Positions 14,501-19,970 of a stretch of 20,845 bases of DNA are shown in pieces. The DNA comes from Damh-18 sp036275695. Lineage in GTDB: Bacteria; Patescibacteriota; Minisyncoccia; Phycocordibacterales; UBA918. Under the pieces are notes generated by a model that did no database searches, had not been told where the DNA came from, and saw only the letters and a list, made by a program, of their open reading frames with translations. The stretch spans positions 1 to 20,845 of the forward strand of contig DASUDI010000014.1 of NCBI GenBank assembly GCA_036275695.1. The letters are read 5' to 3'. Numbering within the stretch: position 1 is the first letter of the stretch; each line of letters starts with the position of its first letter. A program made the translations under genes and the position numbers.

Positions 14501-16105
14501 GTAAAGAAAATTGTAAAAAATGATGCTGACGCAAATGATGGTGGAAATGCTAATCCTGATGATTTTGCATTCTCTGTTAATGGTGGTAATCCAGTGCGGT
14601 TTGGGGTGAGTGGTGAGAACCTCCTTACCGTTAATAGCGCGGGTCAATATACGATTACTGAGTCAGAATATCCTCGCTACAAGGCGACCTATAATTCTTG
14701 TGCGTGGGATGTGGTACTTGGCTATTCCTATACCTGCGAGATTACTAATACAGAACTCCCCGCGTGTTCAAATGGACTTAATGATGATGAAGAGGAGGAT
14801 GGTCTTGTGGATTACCCCGAAGATCCTGGGTGTAGCAGCAATGATGACGATGATGAAACCGATCCACGTGGCTCAATTTCTATCAAAAAAATAGTGGAGG
14901 GTGAAGGTGCGGACAAGGATCAGGCATTTACTTTTGACCTCTCATGGTCTGATGCTGATGGTACCGTTTCTGAGAATGGTGGGGTAGTGACTTACGGAAA
15001 TCTTACAGCAGGGCAATACACCATTGAGGAGTTGCTTCCCTCGTCACGCTGGGACATGACGGGTGTGACATGTTGGGATACCACAAACGACGAGGAAGAG
15101 ATTATTGTTGATGAGACAGGTAACAAAATTACCGTTAATCTTACCGGCAATCAACAAGAGGGAGATGTTGAAGATGTGGTGTGTACATTTACGAATACCT
15201 ATACACCACGAGATTCTGGGGGAAACGACGAGTATATTATCGTTCGTAAGGAGGTGACGAGTGGCAGTGACGCGTCTCAGGTGTTTACCTTCAACGCTTC
15301 ATGGGAAGGTACACCACTTTCGTTGGCGGGTGGTATGCAAGATACATCAGAGGAACTCGCCGCTGATGAGACATATCGTGTGAGCGAGGGCGCGCTTCCT
15401 TCGGGCTGGTCTCTTGTGGATACTTCTTGCGCGTCATCACAAAATGTTGAGGAACGTATTGATAGTTCTAAAGGTTTTATCTTAAATGATGGTGAGACTG
15501 TTACCTGTACGTTCACAAATGATCAAGAGCGATATATTCTTGACGGACATGTGTGGCATGACCGCAATCGTAATGGGTCACACGATGAAACAGAGGAGTT
15601 TCTTGGAGGCTGGACCGTTCGTGCCACCGATGGCGTAGTTACGCTCGTGACCGAGACTGATGCGCAGGGATTCTATTCATTCAATGTACCGCGTGGTACC
15701 TGGACAGTGACTCAGGATGAGCGAAGTGGATGGTCTCGAACGCATCCCGGTGAAGCATCATACACGGTCACCTTCCCACAAGAAGAAGAGTCAGAGAACT
15801 TTTTTGAGACCGCGCTTCGTATGTTTGTGCCTATCGCGTACGCTGGACTTGTAGATGAGGAACATAATCTTGACTTTGGAAATTACCAACGAGGAGGAGG
15901 TGGCGGTGGTGGATCTACTGGCACACGCGTCAATCGTGGCGATGATGACTCGGAAGGAGAAGTGCTTGGTGCTGCAACCAGCACACTCCCTGTGGGTGCT
16001 CCTAATACAGGTGCCGGTGGAAGTGCTCCTGTTGAGTCATCACGAGTATGTATTGTGAATTTCCCTGTCACACACATTCGCACAAGAAAGGTGACTCATG
16101 CGTAG
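11591..16105 (+). CDS. Giant repeat surface protein with ten prealbumin/CnaB-like domains
   Basis: A 1504-residue exported protein. A signal peptide (1 to about 36, ending YASA), a Gly/Asn/Ser linker and an N-terminal domain (about 75-285) lead into ten repeats of 85-110 residues (about 291-1314). Each repeat has a first strand of (I/L)xxxK, a YTxxE strand and an ending C-T-x-T-N, as in SpaA/CnaB/DUF5979 folds. An acidic linker (SNGLNDDEEEDGL...DPGC, 1058-1092) divides repeats 8 and 9. An SdrD_B-like domain (1315-1397, HVWHDRNRNGSHDETEE) and a poly-Gly stretch follow, then LPVGAPNTGAGG (about 1465-1476). Only about 28 polar residues come after that, with no membrane helix, which is odd for a sortase substrate. 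The last codons overlap the sortase gene. Confidence 0.93.
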   Translation: MNIKNISVGVAQKLCSTITVITMVLSSFAFVPYASANNGNGGGGNNPESGGGSGSPNPSANLDQAANGGNVGQNPISPVMWVNGDVNETKGHYQEGQSMPYRVVLDGLTPNALNTLVIELDVLKSNGQKKKFAIDYITSNNRISETVDPCVGVTGCTGSPSETYLIPAPNYTGSVNGYGAQDVLDSFNTLVALEGPQYMKIWNGDITNVAYTTSPNLSNVDSAQVTITFTATSPNAVISWGGHISESRDYPGESAVTISGSPYHTRLISFNGSGGNQDRALSAGAVEYPGNLIVIKNVVGGTKTASDFNITVNASTTVSDPTFPGDENGTIVDIEVPNNTEVPYAVSEAIDPDYTPTYSEACHGTITSLEQKVCTVTNTYNPAPKLTLVKDVKNDNGGVAKVTDWTLSAVGAAMTISGTSGASAVTSASVPAGTYTLSESGGPNGYAPSAWVCTGKTVQNNNEVTLAKGDNVTCTITNDDIAPKLTLIKKVDNDDGGTAVATDWTVKADGSVTDLSGAGTVSGTVNAGTYTLSESGGPVTDSNRYVPSAWECTGTGLVGDQLVLGSGDDVTCTITNTYVPPKKASITIFKTIDDVFNGGTTPASFTYYVTSATNVKTKVEHNTPTSFDAGTYTVSEDLGVYTNGYTQSTWGGDCVGGTVTVGEGESATCTITNTAIAPQITIIKRVENGTSKTPKQASDFQITLTAQDINGNEADDVKTFAGSEAGTQATFDAGTYEVAESNPGNYTVKYSEGCKGTATLGQKITCTVTNTYIEPTKAWVTFEKVMDSKYGGKAESTDFTFEVSNGTTVTPVTPGETIGLVGGTYTITEKGPKGYEATYSEFCAGGDFDITPNNYGKSYTCTVINHDIQPKLTVIKKVINNDSMENDVVLNASDFTLTVTGANVSDDAFVGDEKGVEVTLDVGEFLVEEKDSKNYDVSYSADCQGIVEVGDHKTCTVTNDDIPASEARITVKKIVKNDADANDGGNANPDDFAFSVNGGNPVRFGVSGENLLTVNSAGQYTITESEYPRYKATYNSCAWDVVLGYSYTCEITNTELPACSNGLNDDEEEDGLVDYPEDPGCSSNDDDDETDPRGSISIKKIVEGEGADKDQAFTFDLSWSDADGTVSENGGVVTYGNLTAGQYTIEELLPSSRWDMTGVTCWDTTNDEEEIIVDETGNKITVNLTGNQQEGDVEDVVCTFTNTYTPRDSGGNDEYIIVRKEVTSGSDASQVFTFNASWEGTPLSLAGGMQDTSEELAADETYRVSEGALPSGWSLVDTSCASSQNVEERIDSSKGFILNDGETVTCTFTNDQERYILDGHVWHDRNRNGSHDETEEFLGGWTVRATDGVVTLVTETDAQGFYSFNVPRGTWTVTQDERSGWSRTHPGEASYTVTFPQEEESENFFETALRMFVPIAYAGLVDEEHNLDFGNYQRGGGGGGGSTGTRVNRGDDDSEGEVLGAATSTLPVGAPNTGAGGSAPVESSRVCIVNFPVTHIRTRKVTHA
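12884..12915 (+). repeat. 32-base direct repeat, copy 1 (in repeat domain 2)
   Basis: The 32 bases encoding AGTYTLSESGG are identical to 13169-13200 in the next domain, whereas the rest of the two domains differs at many silent and coding positions. Confidence 0.9.
13169..13200 (+). repeat. 32-base direct repeat, copy 2 (in repeat domain 3)
   Basis: An exact match to 12884-12915, 285 bases downstream. It points to recent local duplication or gene conversion between neighbouring domains. Confidence 0.9.
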
Positions 16106-16730
16106 TATATTTCGCACAACGTTTATTGAAATAATTAAACGCCATTACCGTTATGTAATGGCGTTTGTTGTTGGTGTTGGGGTTGTGTGTGTGGGGTGGT
16201 TGGTGTGGCGTGGCGCGGGAACTTCGGTCACTACCGAAGTTCCCGCGCCACAAGTGATACCGAGTGCAGCACATACATTTTCTCGATCACTTCCCACGCG
16301 CCTTATTATTCCAAAAATGAATCTCGATACTACTTTTGTAAAATCCTTGTCACTGAATGCGGATCGTACGATAGAGGTTCCTGAGGTGTATGACAAAGTT
16401 GGGTGGTATAACGGAGGGGTCTCTCCGGGTGAAGTGGGTCCATCAGTTATTTTGGGACATGTGGATTCATATCAGGGTCCCGCGATATTTTACCATCTTG
16501 GTATTCTCGATGTTGGTGATGAGATTGTTGTAGAAAGGGCGGATGGTACTACGGCTACATTTATGGTGACCGATAAGGAACGTGTGTCTCAGGATGATTT
16601 TCCCACAGAGCGTGTGTATGGACCACTTAATCACGCAGGGCTTCGTCTTGTGACGTGTACGGGTACGTATAATAAGGGTACGTTGAAATATTCACACAAT
16701 CTTATTGTGTACGCAAAATTGAAGGAGTAG
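16098..16730 (+). CDS. Sortase family transpeptidase (class E/F-like) lacking the usual Arg
   Basis: A 210-residue membrane-anchored protein: a basic N-terminus, one membrane helix (about 19-38), a linker, and a sortase beta-barrel (about 65-208). Catalytic His121 lies in ILGHVDSY and Cys187 in RLVTCTGTY, both in standard context, so it should cleave a sorting motif and transfer the protein to a cell-surface acceptor. Sortases also use an Arg about 10-14 residues after the Cys; here the stretch from 188 to 210 contains no Arg at all (NKGTLKYSHNLIVYAKLKE). The ATG at 16098 overlaps the stop of the giant surface protein by eight bases (ATGCGTAG) and has AAGGTGA at 16088-16094, so translation is coupled. 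The neighbour with PNTG is the likely substrate. Two hairpins lie inside its first 160 bases. Confidence 0.92.
   Translation: MRSIFRTTFIEIIKRHYRYVMAFVVGVGVVCVGWLVWRGAGTSVTTEVPAPQVIPSAAHTFSRSLPTRLIIPKMNLDTTFVKSLSLNADRTIEVPEVYDKVGWYNGGVSPGEVGPSVILGHVDSYQGPAIFYHLGILDVGDEIVVERADGTTATFMVTDKERVSQDDFPTERVYGPLNHAGLRLVTCTGTYNKGTLKYSHNLIVYAKLKE
16137..16166 (+). promoter_or_regulatory. 12-bp hairpin with T-rich tail inside the sortase coding region
   Basis: AAACGCCATTAC (16137-16148) and GTAATGGCGTTT (16155-16166) pair perfectly around a six-base loop, and TTTGTTGTTGG runs on from the right arm. The form is that of a weak intrinsic terminator or attenuator, 39 bases into the sortase gene. Confidence 0.6.
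16211..16250 (+). promoter_or_regulatory. 18-bp perfect hairpin inside the sortase coding region
   Basis: The arms 16211-16228 and 16233-16250 are exact reverse complements around a four-base loop (CACT). The stem is GC-rich (TGGCGCGGGAAC and on) with no T-run after it. It encodes the linker just after the membrane helix (residues about 39-51, GAGTSVTTEVPAP), a segment under little protein constraint. Confidence 0.8.
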
Positions 16731-16762
16731 GGGGTTATATGCACTGTGGAGAGGGGGTGATA

Positions 16763-16793
16763 AGCGGGGAAATGGCGAAGCCATTTCCCCGCT
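16763..16793. repeat. 14-bp perfect hairpin between the sortase and CAP genes
   Basis: AGCGGGGAAATGGC (16763-16776) and its reverse complement (16780-16793) flank a GAA loop. No T-run follows on either strand. It sits 33 bases after the sortase stop and about 36 bases before the -10 box of the next gene. It may end the sortase mRNA as an RNA 3' stem, or block exonucleases. Confidence 0.7.
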
Positions 16794-16829
16794 CTACCAT
16801 GTGGCACAAACAGATACTGAATTATAGGG

Positions 16830-16835
16830 TATACT
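16830..16835 (+). promoter_or_regulatory. Candidate -10 box six bases from ATG (leaderless) of the CAP gene
   Basis: TATACT (16830-16835) is followed by six bases and the ATG at 16842, so the transcript would start at the A of the ATG. There is no Shine-Dalgarno site before this ATG, which fits leaderless initiation. The -35 region is poor. Confidence 0.5.
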
Positions 16836-16841
16836 ATACAC

Positions 16842-17945
16842 ATGTGGAGACGGATAAAACATTTTTTTGTCCCCTGCGAGGAAAACACGTTCAAACCTCA
16901 TTTTCTTGAGCGATTTTCGATGGGTATTATGCTTCTACTGGTGGTATGCACCTTTACGCTCTCAAATATACAGGCGTTACTTTGGATAAACTCTAATTGG
17001 CTGGTCTCAACAATACTTCCCGCGGTCATTGTTGATATTACCAATGAAGAGCGTGACGATGGAAACCTTGGGGTGCTTACCCGTAATGAATTGCTCGATC
17101 ACGCAGCGACTCTAAAAGCACAACATATGGCGAAGAATGGGTATTTTGCTCACGAAAGTCCTGATGGTATAACCCCGTGGCACTGGTTTGATGAAGTCGG
17201 CTATAATTATGTATATGCGGGTGAAAACCTCGCGGTTCGTTTCACTGATTCTAGTGAAGTTGTTGATGCGTGGATGAAATCACCGACACACCGCGCCAAT
17301 ATCTTAAATGGCACCTATGTAGAAATAGGTGTTGGTACGGCAAAGGGTACATACAAAGGGACACCTACGGTATTTGTGGTGCAATTATTTGGCACACGAC
17401 GCGCGGATATGCCAGTTGTGGAGGAAGTTGCGTATGGAAGAGATACACAAAAAGACGAAGTTCCGATCGAGGTGCGTGAGGCAGGAGACACCTCTCAGGT
17501 ACTTTCAGAGCAAGTTACGCGCATGCCTACCACGTCAGAAAGTGTGATGGCGAGCGATACCGAAGTTGAATCTAATGAAATGGCTTCCGTAGTGGAAACC
17601 GTCCCTACAACCTCTCCTTCCACAGTACTGCAACATACCATATCGAGTGACCGTATGAGTTTTGCGTCAACATCTCGTGTGGGTGTGCCACTTATGGCGC
17701 ATGCGGGAAGTACCGGCCCAAGTACTGCCCTTTTTGAGCGCGGTGTCACGCAATCAAGTATTATTCTACAATATATTTACTTAATACTTGCAAGTATAGT
17801 GACGGGGTCACTGCTCGTTTCTATATGTGTGGAGTGGCGAAAACAAAACCCAATTCAAATTGCGTATGCGTGTGGACTCATACTACTCATGCTTACCCTA
17901 TATCATGTCCACCTAAATCTTACAGGTGGGGTAACTATTTTATAA
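16842..17945 (+). CDS. Membrane-anchored CAP (SCP/PR1) domain protein
   Basis: A 367-residue protein. A basic N-terminus and one membrane helix (about 27-48) precede a CAP domain (about 65-187). The cavity residues are visible: His104 in YFAHESPDGITP, Glu128 in AGENLA, and His150 in AWMKSPTHRANIL; FVVQLFGTRR closes the domain. A long Ser/Thr/Val/Glu-rich linker (about 188-300) follows, and two more membrane helices (about 307-327 and 335-355) end the protein. The CAP domain would face outside. Bacterial CAP proteins (YkwD-like) are linked to the envelope and spores, but the reaction is not settled. No PNTG motif is present. It lies behind the sortase with its own promoter candidate and only one base before umuD. 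Confidence 0.9.
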   Translation: MWRRIKHFFVPCEENTFKPHFLERFSMGIMLLLVVCTFTLSNIQALLWINSNWLVSTILPAVIVDITNEERDDGNLGVLTRNELLDHAATLKAQHMAKNGYFAHESPDGITPWHWFDEVGYNYVYAGENLAVRFTDSSEVVDAWMKSPTHRANILNGTYVEIGVGTAKGTYKGTPTVFVVQLFGTRRADMPVVEEVAYGRDTQKDEVPIEVREAGDTSQVLSEQVTRMPTTSESVMASDTEVESNEMASVVETVPTTSPSTVLQHTISSDRMSFASTSRVGVPLMAHAGSTGPSTALFERGVTQSSIILQYIYLILASIVTGSLLVSICVEWRKQNPIQIAYACGLILLMLTLYHVHLNLTGGVTIL

Positions 17946-17946
17946 T
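17941..17946 (+). promoter_or_regulatory. Candidate -10 box of umuDC (leaderless at the second ATG)
   Basis: TATAAT (17941-17946) includes the stop codon of the CAP gene. It is followed by six bases and the ATG at 17953, which is codon 3 of umuD as called from 17947. It could give umuDC a transcript separate from the CAP gene. No LexA-type operator is evident. Confidence 0.38.
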
Positions 17947-18396
17947 ATGAGTATGCCACGTAATATGGAGACAACAGGAACGGTACTTGGCTCAGTGAGT
18001 GATTCTCAGGTAAATATACCGATGTACGGCTCTCGTCCACAAGCGGGATTTGCGTCTGTGGGCGATGAACACATAGAACGAGTGTTAGATATAAATGATT
18101 TGGTGATAAAGCATCCTGCGTCAACTTTTTTTGTGCGTGTGGAGGGTGATTCCATGGAGGGTGCGGGTATTTACTCAGGTGACGTACTCGTGGTGGATAA
18201 AGCAATCGCTCCAAAAGATGGTCATATCGTGGTAGGGGCGGTACTTGGTGAATTGCTTGTAAAACGATTGCGCGCGCGCAGTACAACCTTTGAGTTACAT
18301 TCAGAGAATGAACGATACGCTCCAATTGTAGTCTCTGAACAAGATGATTGTCACATTTGGGGTGTGGTGGTGGGTAGCGTGCGGGTGTTTGTGTAG
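17947..18396 (+). CDS. umuD: UmuD, self-cleaving subunit of DNA polymerase V (S24 peptidase family)
   Basis: A 149-residue LexA-fold protein without a DNA-binding domain. The cleavage site is Ala33-Gly34 in RPQAGF, the catalytic Ser69 is in VEGDSMEGAGI, and the Lys106 base is in LLVKRL. The Ser-Lys distance of 37 residues equals that of E. coli UmuD (Ser60, Lys97). After DNA damage, RecA filaments would trigger self-cleavage and the shortened dimer would join UmuC. LexA is excluded by the absent helix-turn-helix and by the neighbour umuC. There is one base between the CAP stop and this ATG; the second ATG at 17953 is the alternative start. Confidence 0.93.
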   Translation: MSMPRNMETTGTVLGSVSDSQVNIPMYGSRPQAGFASVGDEHIERVLDINDLVIKHPASTFFVRVEGDSMEGAGIYSGDVLVVDKAIAPKDGHIVVGAVLGELLVKRLRARSTTFELHSENERYAPIVVSEQDDCHIWGVVVGSVRVFV

Positions 18397-18416
18397 TTTA
18401 ATTGGTGCGCGATGAT

Positions 18417-19685
18417 ATGAAGTCCAACATCGGATTACTCGATTGTAATAATTTTTTTGTATCGTGCGAACGGTTATTTCGACCAGATATTGTCCATAAA
18501 CCCGTTATTGTACTTTCATCAAATGATGGGTGTGTTGTGGCACGAAGTCAGGAGGTAAAGGACATTGGTATACCGATGGGAGTACCCCTTTTTCAGATAA
18601 AGGACATAGTAAGAAAGCACGATATTGTGCTATTTTCATCAAATTTTCAGTTATATCAAGACATCTCTCGGAGAGTCATGAGTGCTCTTAAGGACATGTG
18701 TGGGGAATGCGAACAGTACTCTATTGATGAAGCGTTTTTTAACGTTTCTGCGCAGGTTACTGAAGCAGACATGATGGCTATACAAAAACAGATTATCAAA
18801 AAGACGGGAATTCCAGTTTCTATCGGCATTGCGGAAACAAAAACACGCGCAAAACTTGCAAGTAAGTATGCAAAAACGCGAGGTGGGGTATGTTGCATCA
18901 ATCCTGCAATCTGGGATGAAATGAAGACATATTCTTGTGGTGTTGTGTGGGGAATTGGACGTACGTTTTCTGAGCAGCTTTCAAAAAGTGGTATACGCAC
19001 CATAGAGGATTTTATGACACTCGATCGCGCATATATACGCGGTATGTTCGGTATTGTGGGTGAGCGTCTTTTGATGGAACTTTCTGGGGTGCGCGTGTAC
19101 GAGGTGGGGTGTGGCAATGCGCACCCCATGTTGGAAAGTTACACGTCTACGCGGTCTTTTGGAGAAATTGTTCGAGATAAACACATACTTATGCAATCCT
19201 TAACTTTCCACGCTACGCGTGTCGCAGATCGCATGCGTCATGATGCGTGCGTCGGGTCCCGTATTATTGTTATATTGCAGGGCTCTCGACATGGTCTGTA
19301 TGCCAATCATGATAAAGGAGATAAGAAAAAAGTAATACAACTCTCAACCCCCACAAATGATCCGTTGGCAATAATACGCCATGTGCAGAAAAATCTTGAT
19401 AGTGCTTACGATCCGAATATACCCTACAAAAAGTCAGGTATAGTTGTGCAGGATATATCACCAAGTGACTCAGTGACGGTACCTCTGTTTACGGATAATT
19501 CAGACGCAGACAATCAACGATATATTTATGATATTGCAGATACACTGAATACTAGGTTTGGCAAGGGAAAAGTGATGCCTGCAATAATGTCGGGAAGTAG
19601 TCAAAAATGGCGTGAAAAAAGGGAATTATTGTCGCCTGCATATACGACAAAATGGACAGAAATACCATCGGTAAAAGCCATATAA
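18417..19685 (+). CDS. umuC: UmuC, catalytic subunit of error-prone DNA polymerase V (Y family)
   Basis: From the ATG at 18417 the protein has 422 residues, the same length as E. coli UmuC; the frame is open back to a TTG at 18402 but the shorter form matches the family start. The N-terminus GLLDCNNFFVSCERLF holds metal-binding Asp9, and YSIDEAFF holds Asp104 and Glu105. SSNDGCVVARS is the finger motif of UmuC. The thumb and little-finger domains follow, and VTVPLF near residue 357 is in the place of the UmuC beta-clamp-binding motif (QLNLF in E. coli). It copies past damaged bases with low fidelity. It starts 20 bases after umuD and forms one unit with it. No terminator hairpin is clear downstream. 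Confidence 0.95.
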   Translation: MKSNIGLLDCNNFFVSCERLFRPDIVHKPVIVLSSNDGCVVARSQEVKDIGIPMGVPLFQIKDIVRKHDIVLFSSNFQLYQDISRRVMSALKDMCGECEQYSIDEAFFNVSAQVTEADMMAIQKQIIKKTGIPVSIGIAETKTRAKLASKYAKTRGGVCCINPAIWDEMKTYSCGVVWGIGRTFSEQLSKSGIRTIEDFMTLDRAYIRGMFGIVGERLLMELSGVRVYEVGCGNAHPMLESYTSTRSFGEIVRDKHILMQSLTFHATRVADRMRHDACVGSRIIVILQGSRHGLYANHDKGDKKKVIQLSTPTNDPLAIIRHVQKNLDSAYDPNIPYKKSGIVVQDISPSDSVTVPLFTDNSDADNQRYIYDIADTLNTRFGKGKVMPAIMSGSSQKWREKRELLSPAYTTKWTEIPSVKAI

Positions 19686-19970
19686 AGTACACAATTGAGA
19701 TTTACATACGTGAGAATATCATTGTGTAATCTAACTCTCCAAGAGCGCAGTTATCAACAGGCATTGAAGGACACGCTGTATAAAGACACGATATACTATA
19801 TAAGGTCGATCGAGGTACAAAAAGTCACACTAGTATGACCTTAAGTAAAACGGCTGTATCATTTTTTGGTACGACTTATCGCGCATGCTTCTCCACGACT
19901 TTCTTCGATTGAAATCATTATGGTCGAACATAATGAACGTGTTATTTAAAAATTTAATACACAAAAGTAC
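19686..19970. other. Intergenic region upstream of the right-edge surface gene
   Basis: This 285-base stretch holds no gene I can support. It contains TATACT (19792-19797) as a possible -10, a seven-base inverted repeat TAAGGTC/GACCTTA (19801-19807 and 19837-19843), a 16-base palindrome with one mismatch around ACTAGT (19824-19839), and a hairpin at 19915-19936. These suggest a structured leader or an operator region. Confidence 0.5.
19915..19936 (+). promoter_or_regulatory. 8-bp hairpin in the leader of the right-edge surface gene
   Basis: TCATTATG and CATAATGA pair perfectly around the loop GTCGAA. It lies 34 bases before the ATG at 19971. Nearby CGATTGAA (19906-19913) also occurs in the giant-gene leader (11489-11496). 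Confidence 0.45.

Larger units (their letters stand above)
12461..15531 (+). repeat. Ten tandem protein-level repeats (CnaB/prealbumin-like)
   Basis: Repeats begin near 12461, 12740, 13038, 13339, 13625, 13920, 14200, 14490, 14868 and 15230. Each ends with Cys-Thr(or Glu)-(Ile/Val/Phe)-(Thr/Ile)-Asn. Most carry a second Cys about 10-25 residues before it. The first-strand Lys, the Glu of the YTxxE strand and the final Asn match the positions of the isopeptide triad in CnaB folds. Confidence 0.88.

Noticed and set aside
15985..16105. Frameshift or UGA recoding that would restore a hydrophobic anchor in the giant surface protein
   Set aside because: One alternative frame stops soon after PNTG at a TGA; the other reads only a short hydrophobic run (VPVEVLLLS) with no basic end before a TGA. 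Neither gives a normal anchor, so no recoding is supported.
18402..18416. TTG at 18402 as the umuC start
   Set aside because: The ATG at 18417 gives the family-typical N-terminus and exactly 422 residues; the extra five residues match nothing.
19751..19759. DnaA-box-like TTATCAACA
   Set aside because: It has one mismatch to the consensus and stands alone, with no cluster, no AT-rich unwinding region and no dnaA or dnaN nearby.
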